Below the pieces are notes generated by a model. The model was given only the letters and a program-made list of their open reading frames with translations, made no database searches and was not told where the DNA came from. From positions 1-64,000 of the forward strand of contig NZ_PNLB01000024.1 in assembly GCF_013822795.1 (NCBI RefSeq): a DNA stretch of 64,000 nucleotides, in the 5' to 3' direction. The first letter of the stretch is position 1; each line of letters opens with the position of its first letter. The position numbers and the translations under genes were made by a program. Below, one piece after another: positions 9,621-19,928 of the stretch. The DNA comes from Phenylobacterium sp. (GTDB lineage Bacteria > Pseudomonadota > Alphaproteobacteria > Caulobacterales > Caulobacteraceae).

Positions 9621-10643
9621 GTGTCGAAAATCGTTGCAGCAGCGGGCGCGATCTCGCTGTTTTCCATGAGCGGAGCGCTTGCTGAGGACGCGCGCGCCGA
9701 TTGGCTGAAGAGGCCCTCGGCAGATCAGGTCCTGAGCGTTTTTCCCCGAGAAGCCTGGAAGAAGGGCATCAGCGGCAAGGCGTTGGTGGAGTGCCGCGTC
9801 AGTGAGCAAGGCGCGTTGTTCGGATGCGCGATCGAGAGCGAGACGCCTGAAGACGCGGGCTTCGGACTAGCCGCGCTGGCGCTCACGCCGCAGTTCCTGA
9901 TGAAGCCGGCGATGAAGGACGGCAAGCCGGTGGCGAGCACGGTCCGAATTCCGATCAATTTCAGGATGTCCACATCGGGCGGCCGTTTGCCTGAGCCGAA
10001 TGACGTCACCCGTCAGATTCTCAGCAACGTTTCTTGGGTGGTGGCCCCCAGCTATGCGCAGGTCGCTGCGGCGTACCCGCAGAAGGCTCGTGAAAAGCTG
10101 ACCGAGGGGCGGGCGACGCTGACTTGCCGCTTCAAGGCGGAAGGCAGGCTGACGGACTGCCAGACGACTGCCGAGGAGCCCAAGGGACAGGGCTTTGCTA
10201 CGGCCGCCCGGCGATTGTCGGAGACCTTCGTTGGTCCGACGAACCTCGTCGATGGCACGCCGACCGATGGGATCTGGACCATGATCCCGTTCGCCTTCGA
10301 CCTGGACATGCTCGATCAGAGCAAGCGGGTGATCGGCCGACCACAATGGGCGGCCTTGCCGACGGGCGACGAAATCATCGCTGGATATCCGTCGGCCGCG
10401 GCGAAGGCTGGGGTCGGCGCGGCCCGCGTCGTCATTGCTTGCGAGATCGCCGACGGCGGCAAGTTGACGGATTGCTCGGCCCAAAGCGAGGAGCCGGCGG
10501 GACTTGGCTTTGCTCAGGCCGCCCTGGCGTTGGCCGGATCGTTCCAGGCCAAGCCATGGACAGCCGAGGGGCTGCCAACCATCGGCGGGCGGGTCAGGAT
10601 CCCGATCCGCTACGAGTTCCCAACCGAAAAGCCCGCGCCCTAG
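9621..10643 (+). CDS. Secreted protein with three TonB-C-like repeats
   Basis: The 340-residue product starts best at GTG 9621, which places a clean signal peptide at the N-terminus (SKIVAAAGAISLFSMSGALA, cleavage before EDA). Starts further upstream would lie inside the previous gene. The mature protein has three repeats of a TonB C-terminal-like fold, each with a Cys-x-hydrophobic strand, a G-x-L-x-x-C turn and an (E)-x-P-x-x-x-GF helix: VECRVSEQGALFGC, LTCRFKAEGRLTDC and IACEIADGGKLTDC. Each repeat carries two cysteines that could pair. There is no inner-membrane anchor or proline-rich spanner, so it cannot be an ordinary TonB energy transducer. It ends by sharing CTAG with the convergent DUF2336 gene. 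Confidence 0.8.
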   Translation: MSKIVAAAGAISLFSMSGALAEDARADWLKRPSADQVLSVFPREAWKKGISGKALVECRVSEQGALFGCAIESETPEDAGFGLAALALTPQFLMKPAMKDGKPVASTVRIPINFRMSTSGGRLPEPNDVTRQILSNVSWVVAPSYAQVAAAYPQKAREKLTEGRATLTCRFKAEGRLTDCQTTAEEPKGQGFATAARRLSETFVGPTNLVDGTPTDGIWTMIPFAFDLDMLDQSKRVIGRPQWAALPTGDEIIAGYPSAAAKAGVGAARVVIACEIADGGKLTDCSAQSEEPAGLGFAQAALALAGSFQAKPWTAEGLPTIGGRVRIPIRYEFPTEKPAP

Positions 10644-11737
10644 GCTGCGGCCATGTCGCCGGCCTTGCGACGCATGCGCCAGAAGCGGATCGTGCGCTGG
10701 GCGGCTTCACGGGGCAGGTTCTCGTAGAGCTCGCCGTATTCGCGCGCGCGGCCCATGGCGTTGGCGTCGCGGTCGAGGATCAGCACCGCGAAGGTCAGGT
10801 AGAGCGAGCGCTCGAACCCGGCCGCCTTGCAGACGATCGACAGGGCGTCGAGTTCGCGCCGCTCCAGGATCCGGCGGGCGGTGTGGAAGTCGATGTCGGC
10901 GAGTTCGCTCAGCGCCACCAGGAACTTGGTGGTCTCGCGCGCACGCAGGAAGCCGGCCAGCACCTGGGGCGTGATCGCCCCGCGCAGCCGCAGCACGCGA
11001 ATCTGCTTTTCGGCATCGGCGTAGTCGGAGGGCAGAGCGCCGTCGCGGAACGCCAATTTCTTGCGGCCGGCGGCCAGGGCCGCGTCCAGCTGGGCCGGGT
11101 CGACCGCCTCGTTGCGGGCCAGGATCTCGCCGCGCAGCCGGGCCTCGACCACGAAGTACATCTCGTTCAGCAGGTCGACGGGCAGCGACTTGCGGGTGAC
11201 CACCGCCTCGTGCAGCGCGGGGTTCTCGACCGCGCGGTCGACCACCATTTCCTGCACCTCGCGCGACATCGCCGCGCCCTCGTTGGCCAGCAGCACGCCG
11301 AGGGTGGCGTCGTCGCCGCGCTCGACAATCGCCTCGGACACCGCCTCAGACACGGTCGGCCGCTGCGAAATGGCGCGCAGGTGGTCCTGGCCGCGGGTGC
11401 GGGCCACCGACAACAGGTCGTCGTCGGTCAAGGCGCGTGAGTTTTCCAGGACCGGGCGGGCGACGTCGATCGAGACGTCGCGGGCCAGGTCGCGCAGCAG
11501 GCTGCGCGGCGGGCTGGCGGCGGTCGACATGCGCAGCGCCAGTTCGCCGCGCACAGCCTCTTCCATCTCGCCGGCGAGTTGGCTGAGGACGTCGTCGAAC
11601 AGCTCCATCTCCTCGCCGCCGCGGACGTCGTCGCTGGAGAAGAACAGGTCGGTGACCCCGCGCAGCAGCTCGCGGCGGCGCTCGCTGGACGGCTCTTTGG
11701 CCATCTCGATCAGGTCGTGAAGCTTGCTGCGGGCCAT
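10640..11737 (-). CDS. DUF2336 domain protein
   Basis: The 365-residue protein matches the alphaproteobacterial DUF2336 family: a soluble, all-helical protein of HEAT-like repeats starting with SKLHDLIEMAKEPSSERRRELL. Family members are often found among motility and cell-cycle genes, but the function is unknown. The C-terminus is basic with aromatic residues (TIRFWRMRRKAGD). A CtrA-like box lies about 26 bp upstream of the start. The stop codon overlaps that of the convergent TonB-C-like gene by 4 bp. Confidence 0.85.
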   Translation of the reverse strand: MARSKLHDLIEMAKEPSSERRRELLRGVTDLFFSSDDVRGGEEMELFDDVLSQLAGEMEEAVRGELALRMSTAASPPRSLLRDLARDVSIDVARPVLENSRALTDDDLLSVARTRGQDHLRAISQRPTVSEAVSEAIVERGDDATLGVLLANEGAAMSREVQEMVVDRAVENPALHEAVVTRKSLPVDLLNEMYFVVEARLRGEILARNEAVDPAQLDAALAAGRKKLAFRDGALPSDYADAEKQIRVLRLRGAITPQVLAGFLRARETTKFLVALSELADIDFHTARRILERRELDALSIVCKAAGFERSLYLTFAVLILDRDANAMGRAREYGELYENLPREAAQRTIRFWRMRRKAGDMAAA

Positions 11738-11762
11738 ACCGCCAGCGTTAACCGCAATCGGC

Positions 11763-11777
11763 TTAAAGCTCGCCTAA
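11763..11777 (-). promoter_or_regulatory. CtrA-like box upstream of the DUF2336 gene
   Basis: Read on the minus strand the site is TTAG-N7-TTAA, one mismatch from the CtrA consensus. It lies 26-40 bp upstream of the DUF2336 start. Two further TTAA elements occur within 40 bp (11748-11751 and 11788-11791). Confidence 0.4.
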
Positions 11778-11786
11778 CGGCTGAGA

Positions 11787-12545
11787 TTAACGCCCCCGCC
11801 ACCATGTCAGGCCGACGCGCTCGGCGCGGTCCAGCAGGGCGTGCAGCGCCACGCCCATCAGTCCCAGCACCACGAGGGCGGCGATCATCCGCGCCGTCTG
11901 CAGCTTGTTGCCGGCGTCGAGGATCTGCCAGGCGAGGCCGCGTACGCCGCCAGAGCCGGCGCCGAACTCCGCGACTACAGCGCCGATGATCGCCAGACCC
12001 GCGCCGACCTTGTGGCCTTCGAGCAGAAACGGTACGGCCGACGGCAGGCGCAGCCGCATCACCCGTTGCCAGCGGCCGGCCCCATAGAGGTCGAACAAGC
12101 GCTCAAGGTCCGGATCGGCCGCCCGCAGGCCTGTGACCGCGCCCGAGAAGATCGGGAAGAACGCCACCAGCACCGCCAGGGCGATGATCGCCCGCTCGGG
12201 ATGGTCGATGCCGGCCCAGATCAGCACCAGCGGCGCGATCGCCACGACGGGCGTGACCTGCAGCACCGAGGCCAGCGGCCGGACGGCGGCCTCCAAGAGC
12301 GGATTCAGGCCCACGATCACCGCCAGGCCGACAGCGATCAGGCTGGCGACGACCAGGGCGATCAGTGCGGTCGACAGCGTGACCCATGCCGCGGCCGCCA
12401 GACTGGGCAGGTTCTCGACCAGGGCGACCGCGACGCCGGACGGCGGCGGCAGGAAGTAGGCCGGGATCCCCATCGCCCGGACGGCGATCTCCCAGGCCGC
12501 CAGCAGCAAGGCGACGAGCGCCAAGGGGGCGAGGAGGCGGCTCAT
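11787..12545 (-). CDS. ABC transporter permease (TauC/SsuC type)
   Basis: A 252-residue inner-membrane permease with about six transmembrane segments. The conserved cytoplasmic loop is at about residues 150-185 (GAGRWQRVMRLRLPSAVPFL), followed by GLAIIGAVVAEF, as in the NitT/TauT permease group. The usual EAA of the loop is altered (FDLYGAG). It is the last gene of a three-gene importer. Its start overlaps the ATPase stop by 4 bp, so translation is likely coupled. The substrate is set by the binding protein upstream and is not obvious. Confidence 0.9.
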   Translation of the reverse strand: MSRLLAPLALVALLLAAWEIAVRAMGIPAYFLPPPSGVAVALVENLPSLAAAAWVTLSTALIALVVASLIAVGLAVIVGLNPLLEAAVRPLASVLQVTPVVAIAPLVLIWAGIDHPERAIIALAVLVAFFPIFSGAVTGLRAADPDLERLFDLYGAGRWQRVMRLRLPSAVPFLLEGHKVGAGLAIIGAVVAEFGAGSGGVRGLAWQILDAGNKLQTARMIAALVVLGLMGVALHALLDRAERVGLTWWRGR

Positions 12546-13288
12546 CGGACCGCCTCCATTCCCTCAGCGAGGAGGCCAGACACCCGCTCCACCGCGGCGC
12601 GGAACACTTCCGAGGTGCGGAAGCCTGTCGGCCGCGGCAGCGGCGCCTCGATCCTGGCGACGCCGGCCAGTCGCCCGGGGCCGCGGGTCAGCACCGCCAC
12701 GCGGTCGGCCATGTAGACGGCTTCCTCGACATTATGCGTCACGAAGACGATCGCCGGTCGCGAGGCGTCCCAGAGGTTCAGGACGTCGTCGGCCAGCGTG
12801 CGGCGGGTGATTTCGTCCAGCGCCGCGAAGGGTTCGTCCAGCAGCAGCAGGCGCGGCTCGGTGACCATGGCGCGGGCCAGCGAGGCGCGCATCGCCATGC
12901 CGCCCGACAGTGTCGCCGGCCGGGCGGTCTCCGCCCCGGAGAGGCCGACGCGCACCAGCGCCTCGCGGGCGCGCCGCCGAGCTTCGTCGGCCGGCATGCC
13001 GCCCAGCTCGAGCGGTAGGGCGACGTTGGCTTGCGCGGTCAGCCAAGGGGCGAGAGTCGGCGCCTGGAACACCACCGCGGTCTCGCCGCGCCCGGGCGTG
13101 CGTTCGAGCGTCCCGCGCGTCGGGCCCTCTAGCCCGGCCAGCAGTCGCAGCGCGGTGGACTTGCCGCAACCCGACGGTCCGACCAGCGCCAGGATCTCAC
13201 CGGCCTCGACGCTGAGGTCGATCGGCCCCAGCGCCCGCCCACGTCCGTCGTAGTCGACCTCGACGTCCTTCAGCGCCGCGAGGGTCAC
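12542..13288 (-). CDS. ABC transporter ATP-binding protein
   Basis: The 248-residue ATPase of the importer. Walker A GPSGCGKST lies at 37-45, the Q-loop at Q75, the signature LSGGM at 127-131, Walker B LLLLDEP at 147-153 and the switch histidine at H185 (VTHNVEEA). This is the SsuB/TauB/ThiZ subgroup. The gene overlaps both neighbours by 4 bp, so the order of transcription is binding protein, ATPase, permease. Confidence 0.94.
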   Translation of the reverse strand: MTLAALKDVEVDYDGRGRALGPIDLSVEAGEILALVGPSGCGKSTALRLLAGLEGPTRGTLERTPGRGETAVVFQAPTLAPWLTAQANVALPLELGGMPADEARRRAREALVRVGLSGAETARPATLSGGMAMRASLARAMVTEPRLLLLDEPFAALDEITRRTLADDVLNLWDASRPAIVFVTHNVEEAVYMADRVAVLTRGPGRLAGVARIEAPLPRPTGFRTSEVFRAAVERVSGLLAEGMEAVR

Positions 13289-14307
13289 TTGGCGGCCGGC
13301 GTCACGAACTGCAGCGTGTAGGCGCTCTTGTAGTCCATGTCCTTGGGGTAGACGCCTTGGCTGGAGGCGACGTTGAAGAACTCGGCCCAGCGGGCGTTGG
13401 TCATCACCCCGATGCCGCCGGCCTGGGCGTCGCCGGAGTCGACGATGCCGTACGACTTCAGCTTCTCGCGCGCCTGGTTGAGGACGTCCTGGGTCATTTC
13501 CGGGTTGTCCTTGCGGATCAGCGCGTCGCCGGGCGCGGCGTCGCCGTAGAGATAGCTCTTCCAGCCGGCCGCCGAGGCCTCGACGAAGGCTTTCACGGCG
13601 GTCGGGTTCTTGGCGATCAGGCTGTCGGGGACCATCACCATGGTCGCGTAGCCGGGATAGCCTTCATCGGCGAGCAGGAACACCTTCGGCTTCAGGCCTG
13701 CCTGCTTCTCGATGGTGTAGGGCTCGGAGGTGACGTAGCCCTGTTGGATGACGCGCTTGTCGGCAAGGAACGGCGCGGCGTTGAAGGTGTACTTGCGCAC
13801 TTGATCGTCAGTGAAGCCGTACTTCGACCTGAGCCACACCCAGAAGGCGGTGACCGAAGCGTCCGAGAGCAGGATCGGGCGGCCTTTGAGATCGGCGATT
13901 TTCTCCAGGCCCTGGTCCGGGTGGGCGATCAGGACCTGCGGGTCCTTCTGCATCATCGCCGCCACCGCCTTCACCGGAATTTTCTCCTTGGCGAGGTTCA
14001 TGACGATGAAGCTGTTGGAGCCCATGCCCGCTTCGACCGCGCCGGAGGCCAGCAACTGCGGGACGTTCACCCCAGGACCGCCCTGCACGATCTGCACGTC
14101 CAGACCGCGCTTGGCGTACTCACCGGTCGCCACGGCCTGGTAGAAACCGCCCTGTTCGGCCTGGGCGCGCCAGTCGGTGGCGAAGCGGATGGTGGTGCGT
14201 CCGTCAGGGGCCTTCGCGGCCTGGTCCTTCTGGCTCGGAGAGCAGGCGCAGGCGAGGGCCGCGAGCGCGACGGCGGCGAGACGCAGGAGCTTCATTGACT
14301 TCCCCAA
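13285..14307 (-). CDS. ABC substrate-binding lipoprotein (NMT1/THI5-like)
   Basis: A 340-residue periplasmic binding protein, probably a lipoprotein: signal peptide MKLLRLAAVALAALACAC with the likely lipidated Cys at residue 20. The start may be M1 or M5. The mature part has the NMT1/TauA-type features: TDWRAQAEQGGFYQA, GLDVQIVQGGPGVN and a hinge with LKGRPILLSDAS. Relatives bind sulfonates, nitrate, pyrimidine precursors of thiamine or riboflavin. The GGFYQA segment is closest in style to the pyrimidine-precursor group, but no thiamine riboswitch is visible in the short upstream region. It is the first gene of the operon, with a 61-bp gap before the hybrid-kinase gene. Confidence 0.9.
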   Translation of the reverse strand: MGKSMKLLRLAAVALAALACACSPSQKDQAAKAPDGRTTIRFATDWRAQAEQGGFYQAVATGEYAKRGLDVQIVQGGPGVNVPQLLASGAVEAGMGSNSFIVMNLAKEKIPVKAVAAMMQKDPQVLIAHPDQGLEKIADLKGRPILLSDASVTAFWVWLRSKYGFTDDQVRKYTFNAAPFLADKRVIQQGYVTSEPYTIEKQAGLKPKVFLLADEGYPGYATMVMVPDSLIAKNPTAVKAFVEASAAGWKSYLYGDAAPGDALIRKDNPEMTQDVLNQAREKLKSYGIVDSGDAQAGGIGVMTNARWAEFFNVASSQGVYPKDMDYKSAYTLQFVTPAAK

Positions 14308-14368
14308 CTTTCAGCGCGGCGAGCCTAAGCGCAGGCGCGCGCCGTTCCAAGGCCGCCGAACGCTAAAT

Positions 14369-16438
<2,070 letters not shown>

Positions 16439-17031
16439 GGATATCCCGCGAGTCCGGACGATGCTGCGCTTGGGTTGGCGACCAAACGCTTAAGGGCCGG
16501 GACGGCGGGACGGTATGTCGCAGGCTCGCGGCTGACCGTGACCATAGCAAGAGGGCGGCGCCGCGGCCTCCCGCAGCGTCGCCCCCTCATCCAGACCCTC
16601 GCGGATCCACGCCTTGAGGTTCGGCTCGGAGACGCCGTATGTGGGGGTCCCCAGCGGGTTCCGACACCGTCCGAAGTCCTCCGGAGGACAGGTTGCAGGT
16701 CGCCCTGGTCCCGATCCTCGCGGCCGCCCGCTGGGCGCACCCATTCCCCCATGCGCCTGCGCCGCGGTCCCTCTCGGCCCCATGACGGTCTCATTGGGCT
16801 GTCGCTAACGCAACTTTTGCGAGTTGTGGTGATGTGTGCAGCTCTTGGTGAAATAGTTAACAAGCTGTGCGCAACCTGGGGGTGGACGCGCTCCAGGCCC
16901 AGCGCAGGCGGCGGTTGCACGATCATCTACAGGAATGGCACGGCATGAGCCGTGATCGCGCTAACCCTGTCGCCCGCCGCCGAACTATGCGACCTCCTTC
17001 TGGTCGTGGTTGCGAAGCAGGGGGCGGTTCG
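16439..17031. other. 593-bp stretch without a convincing gene
   Basis: No frame here has convincing coding character once the SPOR gene start is put at 17032. It holds the divergent promoters of the MASE1 kinase and the SPOR gene. There is a perfect 14-bp palindrome, GTCCTCCGGAGGAC, at 16676-16689, and an AT-richer segment at about 16800-16870 that probably contains the SPOR promoter. Short open frames exist on both strands, and one on the minus strand (16490-16783) contains the plausible segment LKAWIREGLDEGATLREAA, so a decayed gene is possible. Confidence 0.5.
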
Positions 17032-18087
17032 GTGCGCGCGCGGTTCGGATGGGGGGTGACGCTGGCCGCCTTGACGCTGGCCCATGGCGCTCACGCCGAC
17101 CTGGACGACGGATCGCTCAATGCGCGCGAACGCCGCGCCGTCGTCGCCAGCGGCCTGCCGGCCGCCTCGGTGGTGTACGTGAGATCGGACCTAGTGGTGG
17201 CGATCCGCGGCCGCGGGACACCGAGGCCCGGCGGGCTGATCGAGGGCGTCGTCCTGCAGGGGGAGGTGATCTCGGACGAGGCCGAGCGCATGATCGGCTA
17301 CCGCTCGATGCGCTCGACTGTGAACGTCGACTGCGCTCGCCGGCGGGATATCGTGGTCAAGATGACCGTGTTCGCCGAGCCGCAGGCCAAGGGCGTGGCG
17401 ATCAATCGCCATGTCCCCGGCGGCTGGGTGCAGCCTTCGCCGGACGCCTATCTGGCGCAAGTGATACGGGCGGTTTGTGGTCCAGCGCCGCAACTGGCCG
17501 CCTCACCGCCGCCCGAAGCCGTCCGGCCCGCGCCGAAAGTGTCGCCGGCGAAGACCGCCCCGCTCAAACCCGCTAAGCCCGCAAAGGGCGCCGCGGCGAA
17601 GGTCGCCAAACCGACGTTGCCCCCTGCGCCGGCCGGACCGCCGGTTCCCAGCGAGGAAGCGCCGATGCCCACGGCGGTCGAGGCGCGGTTGACGCGATCG
17701 ACCTCGCCGAGCGCGGCGATGGCTGCCGACCCCGCGCCCACCGTCGCGCCTTCGGTCGAGATGGCTTCGCGGCCGGCGCTGGCCCTACGGCCTTTGACGC
17801 CGTCGGCCGTGCGCGAGGCGACCGCCCGGCCTGCGGCGGCCCCGGCGCCGAGGCCGAAGACCGCCGGCAAGATCGCCGTTCAGATCGCTGCGGCCGCCAG
17901 CGAGCGGCAGGCCCGCGAGGCCTTGGCCAAGATCAAGGGCAAGGTGACGCCGCCGCTCTCCAGCGACGTGCGCAGCGTCGTGGTGGACGGCAAGACCTTC
18001 CACCGGGCCCTGGTGACCGGCTTCCAGACCCGGGCCGAGGCCCAGGCGTTCTGCAACGGCCTCAAGGGCGATTGCTTCGTACGCTAG
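17032..18087 (+). CDS. Exported SPOR-domain protein
   Basis: The best start is GTG 17032, preceded by AGGGGG and giving a clean signal peptide (RARFGWGVTLAALTLAHGAHA, cleavage before DLDD) and 351 residues. In-frame starts further upstream (16867, 16945, 16987) would bury the signal peptide. The mature N-terminal half (about 22-150) is a beta-rich domain of unknown type with two cysteines. A long Pro/Ala/Lys-rich linker spans about 155-280. The C-terminus, about 282-351, is a SPOR domain (KIAVQIAAAASERQAREALA, then VVVDGKTFHRALV). SPOR domains bind denuded septal peptidoglycan, so a role at the division site is inferred. It shares CTAG with the convergent uup stop. Confidence 0.87.
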   Translation: MRARFGWGVTLAALTLAHGAHADLDDGSLNARERRAVVASGLPAASVVYVRSDLVVAIRGRGTPRPGGLIEGVVLQGEVISDEAERMIGYRSMRSTVNVDCARRRDIVVKMTVFAEPQAKGVAINRHVPGGWVQPSPDAYLAQVIRAVCGPAPQLAASPPPEAVRPAPKVSPAKTAPLKPAKPAKGAAAKVAKPTLPPAPAGPPVPSEEAPMPTAVEARLTRSTSPSAAMAADPAPTVAPSVEMASRPALALRPLTPSAVREATARPAAAPAPRPKTAGKIAVQIAAAASERQAREALAKIKGKVTPPLSSDVRSVVVDGKTFHRALVTGFQTRAEAQAFCNGLKGDCFVR

Positions 18088-19898
18088 CGGGCGAGCGCCT
18101 CGCGGCGCTCTTCGAGCTCCAACCACTCCTCCTCGGACGCGGAGAGTTCGTGGCGGGCCGCTTCAAGCGCGGCGTTGAGCTTGGCGAACCCGGCCGGATC
18201 GCGCGTGTAGAGGTTCGGATCGGCCATGTCGGCTTCGAGCTTGGCGATCTTGCCGGGCAGGGCGGCGATCGCCGTGTCCAGCTCCTGCAAGCGGCGCTGG
18301 TCCTTGTAGGACAGCTTGTTCGGCTTGGGCGGCTCGGCGCGCGGGGCGGGCGCCGCCTTCGGTGCGGCGGGCGCCGGGGCCGCGCCGTCCGCGACGGATT
18401 TGAAGAAGCCCGGGTTCTGCGACAGGAAGTCCTGCCAGCCGCCTGGCGTTTCGACCACCTTGCCGTGGCCGTCGAGTGCGATGGTCGAGGTGGCCAGACG
18501 GTCGACGAAGTCGCGGTCGTGACTGACCAGGATCAGGGTGCCCTCGTAGTCGGCCAGCAGGTCCTCGAGCAGGTCCAGCGTGTCCATGTCCAGGTCGTTG
18601 GTTGGTTCGTCGAGCACCAGCAGGTTCGCCGGCGTCGCCAGGGCGCGGGCCAGCAGCAGGCGGTTGCGTTCGCCCCCCGACAGGCTGCGGACCGGCTGAC
18701 GCAGCTGATTGTCGGTGAACAGGAATTCCTTGGCGTAGGCCGCTACGTGCTTGGGCTGGCCGCGCACCATCACCTGGTCGCCGCCGAGCGGGGTCAGCAC
18801 GTCGCGCAGCGTCATCTCCGGCTTCAGGTCGACGCGGCCTTGGTCGATGTAGGCGATCTCCAGGTTGACCCCGAGATTCACCGAGCCGCTGTCGGGCGGC
18901 AGTTCGCCCAGCAGCAGCTTGACCAGGGTGGTCTTGCCCGCGCCGTTCGGCCCGACGATGGCGACGCGGTCGCCGCGCAGGATGCGGGTCGAGAAGTCCT
19001 TGACCAGGGAGCGGTCGCCGAACGCCTTGGCGATGTTCTTGACCTCGGCGACGCGCTGGCCCGAGAGGCCCGACGAGGCCAGGCCCATGGACAGGTCGCC
19101 ACGGACCTCGCGCATGCGCTCGACCTTGGTCTTGCGCAGCTCCATCAGCGCCCGGCGGCGGCCCTCGTTGCGGGCGCGGCGACCGGTGACGCCGCGGCGC
19201 AGCCAGTATTCTTCCTTCTCCAGCTGCTTATCGAGCCGGCGGCCTTCCTCGGCCTCGGCGGCGAGAATGCGCTCCACCCACTCGTCGAAGGCGGCGAAGC
19301 CCTTTTCGAGGCGGCGAACCCGGCGATGCTCCAGCCAGAAGCAGCGGTTCGTGACGCGTTCCAGGAACGCGCGGTCGTGGCTGACGATGACGAGCGCCGA
19401 GCGAGATGCGGCGAGTTCCGCTTCCAGGGTCTCGATCGCCAGGATGTCCAAGTGGTTGGTCGGCTCGTCCAGCAGGATGACGTCCGGCTCCTCGGCGAAG
19501 GCGCGGGCGAGGGCGGTGCGGCGGATCTCGCCGCCAGACAGGCCCTTGGCAGGTTTGGCCGGATCGATGCCGAACAGTTCGAGCGCCGCTTCGCCGCGGT
19601 GCGGTTCGGCCCCGCCGGCGATCACGTAATCCAGCAGCGTTTCGCCGGCGATGTCCGGCTCCTGCGGCACATAGGCGATGCGGATCGAGGGCTGGACCGT
19701 GCGCTCGCCCTCGTCGGCGGCGATCTGGCCGGCGAGGATCTTCAGCAGGGTCGACTTGCCCGCGCCGTTGCGGCCGACCAGGCAGGCGCGCGAGCGCGGC
19801 TCGACGGCCAGGTCGACGCCGTCGAACAGCATCTTGGGGCCGTCGGCGAGGCGGACGTCCTTGAGGGCGAGAACGGGGGGCTTCATGGGCGCCTGCAC
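18084..19898 (-). CDS. uup: ABC-F ATPase Uup
   Basis: The 604-residue protein is a soluble ABC-F ATPase with two nucleotide-binding domains and no membrane part. Domain 1 has Walker A GRNGAGKST at 42-50 and LSGGEIRRTALA. Domain 2 has GPNGAGKTT and [12 protein letters not shown]. The inter-domain helices are rich in Arg, Lys and Glu. A C-terminal coiled coil from about 530 to the end marks it as Uup rather than EttA. ABC-F proteins act on the ribosome; E. coli Uup also affects precise transposon excision. It lies 30 bp downstream of the penicillin-binding protein gene in the same direction and may be co-transcribed. Confidence 0.93.
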   Translation of the reverse strand: MQAPMKPPVLALKDVRLADGPKMLFDGVDLAVEPRSRACLVGRNGAGKSTLLKILAGQIAADEGERTVQPSIRIAYVPQEPDIAGETLLDYVIAGGAEPHRGEAALELFGIDPAKPAKGLSGGEIRRTALARAFAEEPDVILLDEPTNHLDILAIETLEAELAASRSALVIVSHDRAFLERVTNRCFWLEHRRVRRLEKGFAAFDEWVERILAAEAEEGRRLDKQLEKEEYWLRRGVTGRRARNEGRRRALMELRKTKVERMREVRGDLSMGLASSGLSGQRVAEVKNIAKAFGDRSLVKDFSTRILRGDRVAIVGPNGAGKTTLVKLLLGELPPDSGSVNLGVNLEIAYIDQGRVDLKPEMTLRDVLTPLGGDQVMVRGQPKHVAAYAKEFLFTDNQLRQPVRSLSGGERNRLLLARALATPANLLVLDEPTNDLDMDTLDLLEDLLADYEGTLILVSHDRDFVDRLATSTIALDGHGKVVETPGGWQDFLSQNPGFFKSVADGAAPAPAAPKAAPAPRAEPPKPNKLSYKDQRRLQELDTAIAALPGKIAKLEADMADPNLYTRDPAGFAKLNAALEAARHELSASEEEWLELEERREALAR

Positions 19899-19928
19899 AT
19901 ATAGGGAGCCGCGCGCCGAGGCGACCCC

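Noticed and set aside
14308..14368. Thiamine (TPP) riboswitch before the NMT1-like importer
   Set aside because: Only 61 bp separate the two genes, too short, and no conserved riboswitch core is seen.
16490..16783. Minus-strand frame with a CPPEDFG segment, resembling the pRiA4b ORF-3 family
   Set aside because: The conserved residues after CPPEDFG are absent and the rest is Pro/Arg/Gly-rich, so no family assignment is possible.
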